Assembly (NCBI RefSeq): GCF_021233055.1
Contig: NZ_CP089538.1
Span: 973,501-1,037,500 of the forward strand
Direction: 5' to 3'
Length of the DNA: 64,000 nucleotides
Origin: Spirosoma oryzicola
GTDB lineage: Bacteria > Bacteroidota > Bacteroidia > Cytophagales > Spirosomataceae
Shown: positions 27,460 through 36,302 of the stretch, one piece after another
How positions within the stretch are numbered: the first letter of the stretch is position 1
How the letters are laid out: each line of letters starts with the position of its first letter
Made by a program: the position numbers and the translations under genes
Notes under the pieces: model-generated
Database searches by the model: none
The model's input: only the letters and a program-made list of their open reading frames with translations
What the model was told of the DNA's origin: nothing

Positions 27460-27711
27460 TTATTTCAGTGAATCTCCTACGTATGGCAGGATGGCCAGAT
27501 GACGAGCGCGTTTAACGGCTTGTGCCACTTTACGCTGGTTTTTCAGGCTCGTGCCAGTTAACCGCCGGGGAAGGATCTTGCCCTGTTCGTTCAGCAGTTT
27601 CAGCAGGAAGTTACCATCTTTATAATCGATGTATTTGATGCCGGCTTTTTTAAAGCGGTCGTATTTTTTGCGGGTCTCAGTTTTCGAGACAGATTCGTTT
27701 TGCAAACTCAT
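27460..27711 (-). CDS. rpsR: 30S ribosomal protein S18
   Basis: 83 residues with the family core [51 protein letters not shown]. Forms a pair with S6 on the small subunit platform. Eleven bases after rpsF, so translation of the two is probably coupled. Confidence 0.98.
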   Translation of the reverse strand: MSLQNESVSKTETRKKYDRFKKAGIKYIDYKDGNFLLKLLNEQGKILPRRLTGTSLKNQRKVAQAVKRARHLAILPYVGDSLK

Positions 27712-27722
27712 GGTTACGTAGC

Positions 27723-28085
27723 CTAAGCGTTTTCGGTTTGTTTTTTCTTGCCCACCAAGCCATTACGCTTGCGGTCATTGTAAGCAACGGCGTGTTTATC
27801 GAGCGAAACCGTCAGGTGACGGATGATGCGCTCATCGCGGAGGTACTCAGTGTTGAGTTTCTCGATGATCGTGCCGGGAGCCTTAAACTCGAAGAGTTGG
27901 TAGTAACCCGTGTTCTTGTGCTGGATCGGATAAGCCAGTTTGCGAAGGCCCATGCTCTCTTCGTGAACGAGTTCCGCACCGTTATCGGTCAGCACTTTGC
28001 GGAACTTGTCAACGGCGTCCTTTATCTGAGTCTCAGATAAAACGGGAGTTAAGATGAACACCGTTTCGTAGTTATTAGGAAACAT
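27723..28085 (-). CDS. rpsF: 30S ribosomal protein S6
   Basis: 120 residues: [25 protein letters not shown] at the N-terminus and the [26 protein letters not shown] strand pair, ending in a charged tail rich in Lys. Partner of S18. First gene of the operon; a TACCTTTG promoter box lies 30 bp upstream. The order rpsF-rpsR-rplI is the usual one for this phylum. Confidence 0.98.
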   Translation of the reverse strand: MFPNNYETVFILTPVLSETQIKDAVDKFRKVLTDNGAELVHEESMGLRKLAYPIQHKNTGYYQLFEFKAPGTIIEKLNTEYLRDERIIRHLTVSLDKHAVAYNDRKRNGLVGKKKQTENA

Positions 28086-28113
28086 TGTACGTAATTGGTT
28101 TGAAATGAGGGCG

Positions 28114-28121
28114 CAAAGGTA
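28114..28121 (-). promoter_or_regulatory. Bacteroidota -7 box of the rpsF operon
   Basis: Minus-strand TACCTTTG, exact TAnnTTTG, about 30 bp upstream of the rpsF ATG, giving a leader of roughly 20 nt. A T-rich stretch lies upstream but no TTTG at 19 bp. Confidence 0.6.
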
Positions 28122-28167
28122 AGAAAAAAAGTGTTTAGTTGATAGTACTTGTCTATAAATAGTATGA

Positions 28168-28192
28168 AAAAAGGCGGAATCTCTTCCGCCCC
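28168..28192 (-). terminator. Terminator of the coiled-coil membrane protein gene
   Basis: 7-bp stem GGCGGAA / TTCCGCC (28173-28179 and 28184-28190), 4-base loop, followed on the minus strand by TTTTTTC. Confidence 0.8.
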
Positions 28193-28222
28193 AATTGTTT
28201 GTGAGTACCTGTGCTTCGAAAA

Positions 28223-29173
28223 TTACTTGACCGTAAAGTCGCCTTCACCAATGCGGAAACCCTCGCAGTAAATTTCAATCGTGTGGCGACCCTCGTTGAA
28301 TCGCTTTCCACCCCGACCGTAAATAAAGTCAACCTGCTGGCGGCTGTTATCGAAAGTAAACCGCTGCATCGCGGTATAAATCATGCCTTCTCCGTTGTAC
28401 GTAAACTCGCCGGAGCCAGTAGCCATGTCCGACACCACCGCACCGCTCGGGTCAAGAACACGCATGTACATTGTTTTTTCTTCCTGTTTCGCCAAGCCGT
28501 TGGGGGATAACCGAACCGACACCCGTATTTTATCGATGCGTTTGGCTTTGTAGCTACCACCGTCGTTTTCTTTGCCGCGCGCGTTGATGGCATTAACGGT
28601 AACGCTTTCTGCGTGCAATGCTGCCGCTATGGTCACTTTTTCGGATAGCTCCTGATTCCGGGTGGTCACCACTGCCACCGAATCACTCAACGTTTGCCGT
28701 TCGGCCTTTAGGCTCGTATTCTCCGTTGACAACGAGTCATTGCGTTGGGTCAGTAGGCCATTTTCCTGTTTTAGCCGGACGATCTCCTGGTCTTTCTGGG
28801 CCAAAAGTGCCTGGTAGTTCCGGATCTTCTGGTCATATTTTTTGCCGTCGAACGAGTTCACGTTCCGTAGTTCACGCTTATCCGTTTCCAACTGCGTTCT
28901 CACTTTCATAAGCGAATCCACATTACCACCCAGTCGTTGAATCTCGGCAATTTTGGCATCCAACTGAGCTGAAATGGAATCTAGCTTTGTTTTCGCTGCT
29001 AGCACTTCTTCGGTTTTGGCGGCAATGGTGGCGTCTTTCGTTTTGTTGTCCTGCCGTTCCTGATAATAGAAGTAGAGTAACAGAATGTTCAATGCAGCCA
29101 GAATCAGTAGGGCGGCCAGCAGGTAGCTGCGACTATTGTTTCGGGGTTGGGTTCTAGGTTCCATTGGATTCAT
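28223..29173 (-). CDS. Membrane-anchored coiled-coil protein of unknown function
   Basis: 316 residues. A basic N-terminus is followed by one membrane helix (about 18-38, SYLLAALLILAALNILLLYFYY), then a long coiled coil (about 45-175, heptad-rich with SLSTENTSLKAERQTLSDSV), then a beta-rich C-terminal domain (about 195-316) with DKIRVSVRLSPNGLAKQ and GRHTIEIYCEGFRIGEGDFTVK. Conserved architecture in the phylum but no named function that I know. The C-terminal domain would be in the periplasm. A minus-strand TAGTTTTG box (29205-29212) is 32 bp upstream. Confidence 0.8.
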   Translation of the reverse strand: MNPMEPRTQPRNNSRSYLLAALLILAALNILLLYFYYQERQDNKTKDATIAAKTEEVLAAKTKLDSISAQLDAKIAEIQRLGGNVDSLMKVRTQLETDKRELRNVNSFDGKKYDQKIRNYQALLAQKDQEIVRLKQENGLLTQRNDSLSTENTSLKAERQTLSDSVAVVTTRNQELSEKVTIAAALHAESVTVNAINARGKENDGGSYKAKRIDKIRVSVRLSPNGLAKQEEKTMYMRVLDPSGAVVSDMATGSGEFTYNGEGMIYTAMQRFTFDNSRQQVDFIYGRGGKRFNEGRHTIEIYCEGFRIGEGDFTVK

Positions 29174-29288
29174 TATTACTGAAGGGTTGCGGTTAAATCC
29201 TTTCCAAAACTATATCATCTACTCGTTTATTGTACCAAGTGGATGCTTTACGGCCAAAAACTACAGGATTTCGCGTAGTTCTCAAGCG

Positions 29289-29296
29289 TATCTTTG
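29289..29296 (+). promoter_or_regulatory. -7 box of the YggS-like gene
   Basis: TATCTTTG, exact TAnnTTTG, 47 bp upstream of the ATG at 29343; a TTTCG sequence about 17-19 bp upstream may be the -33 box. Confidence 0.6.
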
Positions 29297-29342
29297 CACA
29301 ATATTAATAAACGGTCCCAGTTGGCCTACTTTCAGGTTATAT

Positions 29343-30029
29343 ATGATTGCTGATGCTATTCACCAAATCCAGACGGAACTAGCCGGGCGCGCTCAGTTGA
29401 TTGCCGTTACCAAAACGAAGCCCGTTGCGATGCTACAAGAGGCTTACGACGCGGGTTGCCGAAAGTTTGGCGAGAACAAAGTGCAGGAAATGGTTGAAAA
29501 GCAGCCGCAGCTTCCTGCCGACCTCGAATGGCATCTGATCGGCCACTTGCAAACAAACAAAACGAAGTACATCGCTCCGTTTGTGACGCTGATTCACTCG
29601 GTCGATAGTTTGAAACTGTTGCAGGAAATCAACAAGCAGGCTGCCAAATACAACCGGGTGATTGACTGCCTGCTCCAGATCTATATTGCCGACGAAGAAA
29701 CCAAGTTTGGTCTTTCTGCCGACGAGGCTGAGGAACTGCTGAACGATCCGGCTTTAACGAGTCTATCGAATGTTCGGATTGTTGGCCTGATGGGGTTGGC
29801 GACCAACACAGAGGATGAAGCGCAAATTCGCCAAGAGTTTCGCGGATTGAAGCAGTTGTACGACAAGCTGGCTGCGACATCATGGCCGCACGGCAACGGT
29901 GAACGCATTCAGTTTAGCGAGCTATCGATGGGCATGAGTGGTGACTACCGCATCGCTGTCGAAGAAGGCAGTACGCTGGTTCGGGTGGGGAGCGCTATTT
30001 TTGGCGCGCGGAATGTTTCTACCCTCTGA
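29343..30029 (+). CDS. YggS/PROSC-family pyridoxal phosphate-binding protein
   Basis: 228 residues from the ATG at 29343 (MIADAIHQIQTELAG); the frame is open for 69 codons upstream but that part overlaps the neighbouring promoter and is not conserved. PLP lysine in LIAVTKTKPV, then GENKVQEMVEKQ, EWHLIGHLQTNK, TKFGLS and ELSMGMSGDYRIAVEEGSTLVRVGSAIFG, all family blocks in order. These proteins balance cellular PLP and amino-acid pools; no catalytic reaction is established. First of three plus-strand genes with DUF423 and prfC. Confidence 0.95.
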   Translation: MIADAIHQIQTELAGRAQLIAVTKTKPVAMLQEAYDAGCRKFGENKVQEMVEKQPQLPADLEWHLIGHLQTNKTKYIAPFVTLIHSVDSLKLLQEINKQAAKYNRVIDCLLQIYIADEETKFGLSADEAEELLNDPALTSLSNVRIVGLMGLATNTEDEAQIRQEFRGLKQLYDKLAATSWPHGNGERIQFSELSMGMSGDYRIAVEEGSTLVRVGSAIFGARNVSTL

Positions 30030-30110
30030 TTTTGTTTCTAGAATAGATTGACGTGTTGCTTAAAAAGTTTAGTATCTCAATCATACCGACCGCCGTCGCG
30101 ATTTAACCTT

Positions 30111-30488
30111 ATGAAATTTTTTATTCAAGCAGGTGCTGTATTGGGTTTATTAGGGGTTGCCCTTGGTGCATTTGGTGCGCATGCCCTGCGTACTATGCTG
30201 GAAGCATCCGGCCGCGCAGCAACCTTCGAGACCGCCGTGAAATATCAGTTTTATCATGCGCTGGCGCTGGTGCTGGTTGGCGTTTTGATGCAGCTGTTCG
30301 GTAGTAATCCGTCGATTGTTAAACTGCTCAACTACGCGGGTTATTCCTTTATTGGGGGTGTGTTGATTTTTTCCGGCTCCTTGTACATCCTGTGTTTTAC
30401 GGGTATAACCTGGTTGGGGGCCATTACACCAATAGGAGGTGTCGCCCTGATTGCGGGTTGGGCCTTGTTGCTGTGGGCCTTTTTATAA
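30111..30488 (+). CDS. DUF423 inner-membrane protein
   Basis: 125 residues from the ATG at 30111 (MKFFIQAGAVLGLLGVALGAFGAHALR). Four predicted membrane helices; the GAFGAHAL and YQFYHALALV blocks are the DUF423 signature. Function unknown. Eighty-one bases after the YggS-like gene and likely co-transcribed with it. Confidence 0.92.
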   Translation: MKFFIQAGAVLGLLGVALGAFGAHALRTMLEASGRAATFETAVKYQFYHALALVLVGVLMQLFGSNPSIVKLLNYAGYSFIGGVLIFSGSLYILCFTGITWLGAITPIGGVALIAGWALLLWAFL

Positions 30489-30569
30489 CGTATACGAAGA
30501 AGTGCACAACGCCACGGGTAGGCCGTTCTTGATTCTACCGATTGGCGCGTCAATCTTTATATATATTCG

Positions 30570-30577
30570 TATCTTTG
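30570..30577 (+). promoter_or_regulatory. -7 box of prfC
   Basis: TATCTTTG, exact TAnnTTTG, only 20 bp before the ATG, predicting a leader of about 13 nt. Confidence 0.6.
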
Positions 30578-30596
30578 TGTTCTGATTCTGAGAATA

Positions 30597-32192
30597 ATGC
30601 AAACAAATATAAAGGCCGAAACCGCTCGTCGGCGGACGTTCGCCATCATTAGCCACCCCGATGCCGGTAAAACAACACTGACGGAAAAGCTACTGCTTTT
30701 TGGCGGAGCGATCCAGACGGCGGGGGCTGTAAAATCAAACAAAATTAAAAAGTCGGCTACCTCCGACTTTATGGAAATCGAGAAGCAACGGGGTATCTCG
30801 GTTGCTACTTCGGTGATGACATTTGAGTACGACAATCTCAAAATCAATATCCTTGATACCCCTGGTCACAAAGACTTTGCGGAAGATACCTACCGGACGC
30901 TCACTGCTGTAGACAGTGTTATTCTGGTGATCGACTGCGTAAAAGGCGTTGAGGAACAAACCGAGCGGTTGATGGAAGTATGCCGGATGCGTGATACGCC
31001 GGTTATCATCTTCATCAACAAGCTTGACCGGGAAGGCCGCAACCCGTTCGATTTGCTCGATGAACTGGAAGAGAAACTAAACATTCGGGTTCGGCCCATG
31101 ACCTGGCCCGTTAACATGGGCTCGGACTTCAAAGGCGTTTATAGCCTGATCGAGAAAAAGTTATATTTCTTTAAAGTCAACAAAACGAAAGTCGAAGACG
31201 ACGTGCTGCCCATCGAACTGGCTGATTCGTTGCTGGACCAGAAAGTGGGTGAACGGGACGCGGCTCAGCTTCGGGAAGACGTTGAACTGATTGAAGGTGT
31301 GTACGACGCTTTCGACCGGCAAGCGTATCTGGACGGTAAGCTGGCTCCGGTATTTTTCGGCTCGGCGGTCAACAACTTTGGCGTAAAAGAATTGCTGGAA
31401 GGCTTCTGCGACATTTCGCCCGAACCGATTGCTCGTCCAACCGACAAGCGGGAAGTGTTGCCCGAAGAGAAAAACTTCAGCGGCTTTGTCTTTAAAATTC
31501 ACGCGAACTTAGACCCACGCCACCGCGACCGGATCGCCTTTCTGCGTATCTGTTCGGGCGTATTTGAGCGGGGTAAGTTTTACCACCATACGCGTCTGGA
31601 TAAAAACGTTCGCTTTGCTTCGCCATTCAGTTTCATGGCCGATAGCAAAAGTGTCGTGGAAGAAGGCTTCCCCGGCGACGTTGTCGGTCTTTACGATACG
31701 GGTACGTTCAAGATCGGCGATACGCTGACGGAAGGAGAGGAGTTGCAGTTTCAGGGTATTCCTAGCTTTTCGCCCGAAATCTTCAAAGAACTGGTCAATC
31801 TGGACCCGATGAAGTCGAAGCAGCTGGATAAAGGGATCCAGCAGTTGACTGACGAAGGGGTTGCACAGCTGTTCACGCTTGAAATCGGTAACCGTAAAAT
31901 CGTTGGAACGGTGGGTGAACTTCAGTTCGAAGTTATTCAGTACCGACTGGAAAATGAGTACGGAGCCAAGTGTCGCTGGGTACCGCTGAACTATACCAAA
32001 GCGTGCTGGATTACCGCCGAAGACCCCATCAAGCTGCGTGAGTTTATCCGGTTGAAAGGTAACCAGATCGCGTTTGACAAAGATAACAATCCGGTGTTTC
32101 TGGCTGAGTCGGAATGGATGCTGCGCATGAACCAGCAAAATAATCCTGACATTCAGTTTCACCTCACGTCGGAGTTCAACGTGGCGGTGTAG
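30597..32192 (+). CDS. prfC: Peptide chain release factor 3
   Basis: 531 residues. GTPase domain with G1 [14 protein letters not shown]2 [14 protein letters not shown]3 [16 protein letters not shown] and G4 INKLDREGR; domain 2 (about 290-380) and the RF3 C-terminal domain with [17 protein letters not shown] [16 protein letters not shown]. It recycles RF1 and RF2 from the ribosome after peptide release. Length and motifs match E. coli RF3 (529 residues) rather than EF-G. Confidence 0.97.
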   Translation: MQTNIKAETARRRTFAIISHPDAGKTTLTEKLLLFGGAIQTAGAVKSNKIKKSATSDFMEIEKQRGISVATSVMTFEYDNLKINILDTPGHKDFAEDTYRTLTAVDSVILVIDCVKGVEEQTERLMEVCRMRDTPVIIFINKLDREGRNPFDLLDELEEKLNIRVRPMTWPVNMGSDFKGVYSLIEKKLYFFKVNKTKVEDDVLPIELADSLLDQKVGERDAAQLREDVELIEGVYDAFDRQAYLDGKLAPVFFGSAVNNFGVKELLEGFCDISPEPIARPTDKREVLPEEKNFSGFVFKIHANLDPRHRDRIAFLRICSGVFERGKFYHHTRLDKNVRFASPFSFMADSKSVVEEGFPGDVVGLYDTGTFKIGDTLTEGEELQFQGIPSFSPEIFKELVNLDPMKSKQLDKGIQQLTDEGVAQLFTLEIGNRKIVGTVGELQFEVIQYRLENEYGAKCRWVPLNYTKACWITAEDPIKLREFIRLKGNQIAFDKDNNPVFLAESEWMLRMNQQNNPDIQFHLTSEFNVAV

Positions 32193-32279
32193 TGTAAACC
32201 GTTCGCTTGGATTCTGTATTGCGTAAAAACTACCGGCAGCGGCAGCAGTTAATTGATCATCACTAGACAAACCTTACTG

Positions 32280-32615
32280 ATGATGAATTCACTTGCAGCC
32301 GCTGCCTTTGTTTTACTGCTATCCGGTTCAGCCATAGCGCAGCAACAACCGCAACAAAAATCGAAATCGTCCGGCTCAACTTCGAAAACCGGAACCAGAT
32401 CATCAACGGACGCTGTCCGTTCCGATCCGTCAGCCGCTAATACCCACGACGGAACGATGGGCATATCGACAGGAACCGGAACGACAGCCGAACAAGCGCA
32501 GGTCAGTGGTGCGGGTGGTGCTCGTACGACAACGACCGATCCTACTAGTAGCGTTAAGACCAGTGCCCCCAATGTAAAGGCGAAAAAGAAAGCGCCCAAA
32601 TCGAGCAATCAGTGA
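32280..32615 (+). CDS. Secreted low-complexity Ser/Thr-rich protein
   Basis: About 111 residues from the ATG at 32280 or 32283 (MMNSLAAAAFVLLLSGSAIAQ, signal peptide). The mature part has almost no hydrophobic core: Ser, Thr, Gly, Gln and Ala dominate, with a basic tail KAKKKAPKSSNQ. Probably disordered in the periplasm or outer surface. No family recognised. The gene follows prfC and precedes another small secreted gene. Confidence 0.6.
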   Translation: MMNSLAAAAFVLLLSGSAIAQQQPQQKSKSSGSTSKTGTRSSTDAVRSDPSAANTHDGTMGISTGTGTTAEQAQVSGAGGARTTTTDPTSSVKTSAPNVKAKKKAPKSSNQ

Positions 32616-32718
32616 TACTGTTTGTTGGGCCGTATTGGTTTAAGCAAAGTTTAATAACCTTTTAGTCGATAGACTGTTAAGCTATCGTTGATACTATTTC
32701 ACTTAGCTAACTAACACG

Positions 32719-32934
32719 ATGAAAAAGGTAATGATGGCGGCTATCACCGCTTTGTTCTTGACGAGTGCTGCTTTTGCCCAGGACGATGCTAAAATGGCGC
32801 ACAAGGAAATGAAGAAAGAAGCCAAGCAAGCAAAGAAAGATGCCAAGAAAATGGGCGACGACATGAAAGCGGATTCGGCTAAAAGCATGAAGCACATGCA
32901 CAAGAAGATGAAGAAAGAAGCGTCGAACCGCTAG
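32719..32934 (+). CDS. Small secreted Lys/Met-rich helical protein
   Basis: 71 residues: signal peptide (MKKVMMAAITALFLTSAAFAQ) and a mature chain of 50 residues with 16 Lys, 7 Met, 3 His and several Asp/Glu, arranged as short units such as KEMKKEAK, KKMGDDMK and KHMHKKMKK. It resembles the MxKDx-type small periplasmic proteins. A single charged helix is likely. Met and His content suggests, but does not show, metal binding. It has its own strong terminator. Confidence 0.7.
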   Translation: MKKVMMAAITALFLTSAAFAQDDAKMAHKEMKKEAKQAKKDAKKMGDDMKADSAKSMKHMHKKMKKEASNR

Positions 32935-32948
32935 TCTATACAGTTAAT

Positions 32949-32989
32949 CATGAAAAAAGCTTCCCGATGTTCGGGAGGCTTTTTTCATG
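32949..32989. terminator. Bidirectional terminator of the Lys/Met-rich gene
   Basis: 19-base arms (32949-32967 and 32971-32989, CATGAAAAAAGCTTCCCGA against its near complement) with a 3-base loop and one mismatch; built-in A- and T-runs. Confidence 0.85.
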
Positions 32990-33225
32990 AGAAAAGGGGC
33001 AAAGTTGAAGTCACGGTATACTAGTCTATGTCTTGTATGTAAACTTATATAGATTGTATTTCAATAAAGATATTTATCCGTATTTTATTCTGATACAAAG
33101 ATATATAATAAAATTTAATCAAGTATAATTGCTTCTTTATTAAATAAGGACAAATTCTCTCGACATCTTTTCATTGAAGGCTTCTCTGTACTTTTTCAAA
33201 ACAACTACCTCTCTAAGTTAACCAC

Positions 33226-36039
33226 ATGACTCGTTACTTCTTTCGATCATTGGCTGTCCTGATGCTCAGCCTGAACATGGTCTGGGCGCAGATTCCATCG
33301 CCAAAACAGCATTTTGGCTTTGCCATCGGCGATGATTATCAGCTTGCAACGTATACCCAGACCGAAGCGTATTTCAGAAAACTGGCTTCGTCGTCGGATC
33401 GGGTTAAGCTCGTCGATATCGGTGCTACCGAAGAAGGACGGCGGCAATTGATGTTGATCGTATCGTCGCCCGCGAACCTCAAAAAGTTGAGCCGTTACAA
33501 GGAAATATCCCAGAAGTTGGCCCGTGCCGAAGGACTCAACGACGAGCAGGCGCGGGCAATGGCGCTGGAAGGAAAAGCCGTGGTCTGGATCGACGGTGGT
33601 CTTCATGCTACCGAAACGGTGGGTACGCATCAGCTGATCGAAACGGCCTACCAACTGATTAGCCGGAAAGATCCCGAAACGCTTCGCATTCTGGACGACG
33701 TTGTGATTCTGCTGACCCACGCCAATCCCGACGGGCAGGAGATCGTAACGAACTGGTACATGCGCGAAGCGAAGCCCGAAAAGCGCTCGCTGGATAATGT
33801 GCCTCGCCTATATCAGAAATACGTCGGCCACGATAACAACCGCGATTTCTTTATCATGAACATGAAAGAAACGCAGAACATCGGTCGGCAGTTGTTTGTC
33901 GAGTGGATTCCGCAGATCATGTACAACCACCACCAGAGCGGCCCGGCGGGGTCGATCCTGGCGGGGCCGCCGTACCGCGATCCGTTCAACTACGTCTTCG
34001 ATCCGTTGATGGTAACGGGTATCGACGCCCTGGGCGCAGCTATGATCAACCGAATGAATGTCGAAAACAAACCCGGTTTTACACGCTTGAGTGGTTCGGT
34101 CTTTTCAACCTGGTATAACGGTGGTTTGCGCACAACGACCCACTTTCACAATATGATCGGTCTACTGACCGAAATTATTGGTGGACCGACGCCCGAAGAC
34201 GTACCGCTGGTGCCAAAACGCCTGATCCCAAACGGGGCTACCCCGTTCCCGGTAACTCCGCAGAAGTGGCATTTCAAGCAGTCGATTGATTATTCCGTAT
34301 CACTGAACTACGCCGTGCTGAATTACGCAGCCCGGTATCGTGACGAGGTGCTGTTCAACATTTATCGGATGGGTAAAAACTCAATCGAACGGGGTAGTAA
34401 AGACACGTGGGCGCTTTCCCCCAAACGGATTGATGCCATCACGCAAGCCTACGACTCTGATCCCAAAAAAGTAGTGACGCCCACGAACGCAGCGTTGGCG
34501 CAGTACGGCTACATCCCCAAAGGCGGTGGTATGCCCTTGAAATACTACGATACGATCATGAAAGCGCCCGCCTTGCGCGATCCGCGCGGGTTTATCATTC
34601 CGGCGAATCAGGCCGATTTTGCGACGGCGGTGAAGTTTGTCAACGCATTGATCAAAACGGGGATTCAGGTACAGCAGGCCACGGGCGATTTCACCGTTGC
34701 CGGTAAGAAATATCCCGCTGGTTCGTACGTGGTTAAATCCGATCAGGCGTTCCGCCCGCACCTGTTGGACATGTTCGAGCCACAAGATCACCCCAACGAT
34801 TTTCAGTATCCAGGCGGTCCACCGGTTCGTCCGTACGACGCGGCTGGCTGGACGCTGGCCTACCTGATGAACGTGCAATTTGACCGGATTCTGGATGCAT
34901 TCGATGGCCCTTTTAAGAAATTGCCGTATGGTGAGTTGCAATCGCCGGAAGGACACCTGGCAGGAACGGCGGGAGAAGGGTATCTGCTGAGTGCACGTGC
35001 CAACAACTCGTTTATTGCGGTTAATGATCTGCTGGCGTCGGGTGTAGAAGTGTTTCGGTTACCGAACGGAACCGGTCTGCAACCGTCGGGCGAGTCGGGT
35101 GCGTTTTACGTTCCGGCTTCGGCGAAAGCTAAATCGTTGCTCGATAAGTCGGTCAAGGATCTGGGCATCGACGTTGTTGGACTGGCGAAGCGACCAACGA
35201 CAACCATGACGAAAATGACGCCCATGCGCATTGCCTTGTGGGATACGTACGGCGGATCGATGCCTTCGGGCTGGGTGCGCTGGCTGATGGAGCAGTATCA
35301 CTTCCCGATGAAAGTGATTTACGCACAGGATATTGACGCGGGCGAGCTACGGAAAAAGTACGACGTCATCGTATTCGTTACGCGGGCTATTCCATCGACC
35401 AATACCAAAGAAGTTGACCTCTACAGCCTGTTTGGGTCGGAGCCAAAAACCGAAACCACGCCTGCGGAGTATCGACCCTGGTTAGGAAAAATTACGGCTG
35501 ATAAGTCAGTTCCGCAGTTGAAGACATTCCTGGAAAACGGCGGTACGGTGGTAACCATCGGGTCAAGTACGAATCTGGCCTATCATTTGAAGTTGCCCGT
35601 CAAGAGTGCTCTAACCGAGATGACGAATACAGGCGTAGAGAAACCACTGCCAGGCGAGAAGTATTACATTCCGGGCAGCGTATTGCAGATGAACGTCGAT
35701 TCGACGCAACAGGCAACCTGGGGCTTACCAACCTTGACGGATGTGTATTTCGATGCAAGTCCGGTCTTTAAAGTGGCTCCCGAAGCCATTGCCAGCGGCA
35801 AAGTAAAACCGCTAGCCTGGTTCTCAACGAACAAGCCCTTGCGCAGCGGTTGGGCTTGGGGACAATCGTATTTGCAGGATGGCATAGCTGCTTTTGTTGC
35901 TCCCATCGGCTCGGGTAAACTGTACGCCTTTGGGCCTGAGATTACATTCCGCGCACAGTCGCACGGAACGTTCAAGCTATTGTTTAATCAACTGTATGTT
36001 ACTGGTCCGGCTTCGGTAGCCGCTACGAGTGGTAATTGA
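33226..36039 (+). CDS. Large secreted M14-family zinc metallopeptidase
   Basis: 937 residues with signal peptide (cleavage after VWA-Q, residue 21). The M14 domain (about 45-375) shows the zinc ligands H127 and E130 in GGLHATET and a His in NHHQSGP (H235/H236), with DNNRDFF between. Many relatives in the phylum carry a C-terminal glutamine-amidotransferase-like fold; here residues about 640-930 (MRIALWDTYGGSMPSGWVRWLMEQYHFP, GGTVVTIGSSTN) match this. Probably degrades peptides outside the inner membrane. The catalytic glutamate near the end of the domain could be the E in MIGLLTEIIGG. An AT-rich 236-bp region lies upstream. Confidence 0.88.
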   Translation: MTRYFFRSLAVLMLSLNMVWAQIPSPKQHFGFAIGDDYQLATYTQTEAYFRKLASSSDRVKLVDIGATEEGRRQLMLIVSSPANLKKLSRYKEISQKLARAEGLNDEQARAMALEGKAVVWIDGGLHATETVGTHQLIETAYQLISRKDPETLRILDDVVILLTHANPDGQEIVTNWYMREAKPEKRSLDNVPRLYQKYVGHDNNRDFFIMNMKETQNIGRQLFVEWIPQIMYNHHQSGPAGSILAGPPYRDPFNYVFDPLMVTGIDALGAAMINRMNVENKPGFTRLSGSVFSTWYNGGLRTTTHFHNMIGLLTEIIGGPTPEDVPLVPKRLIPNGATPFPVTPQKWHFKQSIDYSVSLNYAVLNYAARYRDEVLFNIYRMGKNSIERGSKDTWALSPKRIDAITQAYDSDPKKVVTPTNAALAQYGYIPKGGGMPLKYYDTIMKAPALRDPRGFIIPANQADFATAVKFVNALIKTGIQVQQATGDFTVAGKKYPAGSYVVKSDQAFRPHLLDMFEPQDHPNDFQYPGGPPVRPYDAAGWTLAYLMNVQFDRILDAFDGPFKKLPYGELQSPEGHLAGTAGEGYLLSARANNSFIAVNDLLASGVEVFRLPNGTGLQPSGESGAFYVPASAKAKSLLDKSVKDLGIDVVGLAKRPTTTMTKMTPMRIALWDTYGGSMPSGWVRWLMEQYHFPMKVIYAQDIDAGELRKKYDVIVFVTRAIPSTNTKEVDLYSLFGSEPKTETTPAEYRPWLGKITADKSVPQLKTFLENGGTVVTIGSSTNLAYHLKLPVKSALTEMTNTGVEKPLPGEKYYIPGSVLQMNVDSTQQATWGLPTLTDVYFDASPVFKVAPEAIASGKVKPLAWFSTNKPLRSGWAWGQSYLQDGIAAFVAPIGSGKLYAFGPEITFRAQSHGTFKLLFNQLYVTGPASVAATSGN

Positions 36040-36059
36040 TCGGATAAATTAGGGTTGAC

Positions 36060-36102
36060 ATAAAAACGGGAGCTATCAGGCAATGATAGCTCCCGTTTTT
36101 AT
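36060..36102. terminator. Bidirectional terminator between the M14 peptidase and SusD
   Basis: 19-bp perfect stem (36060-36078 and 36084-36102, starting ATAAAAACGGGAGC) with a 5-base loop, 21 bp past the peptidase stop. Confidence 0.9.
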
Positions 36103-36125
36103 TTGTGGCGAATGCGAGTCGGGTA

Positions 36126-36274
36126 GTGTCGGCGTCAGCAATCCGTGTCGGTTTTGAGAAACCGACACGGATTGCTGACGCCGAGTGTCGGTTTCTCAAA
36201 ACCGACACCACTCACCCAGTATCCCATCACGCATTTTACGAATTCCGGACAATACTGTTTCTCAAAACCGACAC
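36126..36274. repeat. Cluster of palindromic repeats with a GTGTCGGTTT core
   Basis: Core copies at 36145-36168 and 36185-36208: arms GTGTCGGTTT and AAACCGACAC around a 4-base centre (TGAG in the first, CTCA in the second, so in opposite orientation), 16 bp apart. The first core is nested in a perfect palindrome with 26-bp arms (36129-36154 / 36159-36184). A third, degenerate copy covers 36256-36274. The cluster lies directly after the SusD gene, between it and the peptidase terminator. The same family occurs at 54202-54287. Confidence 0.9.
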
Positions 36275-36302
36275 CATAGTTCCGCCGACACTACGGCTCA
36301 GA

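Noticed and set aside
36126..36274. CRISPR-like array at the palindromic repeats
   Set aside because: The copies are palindromic and alternate in orientation, only two to three per site, the spacers are 16 bp or irregular, and there are no cas genes.
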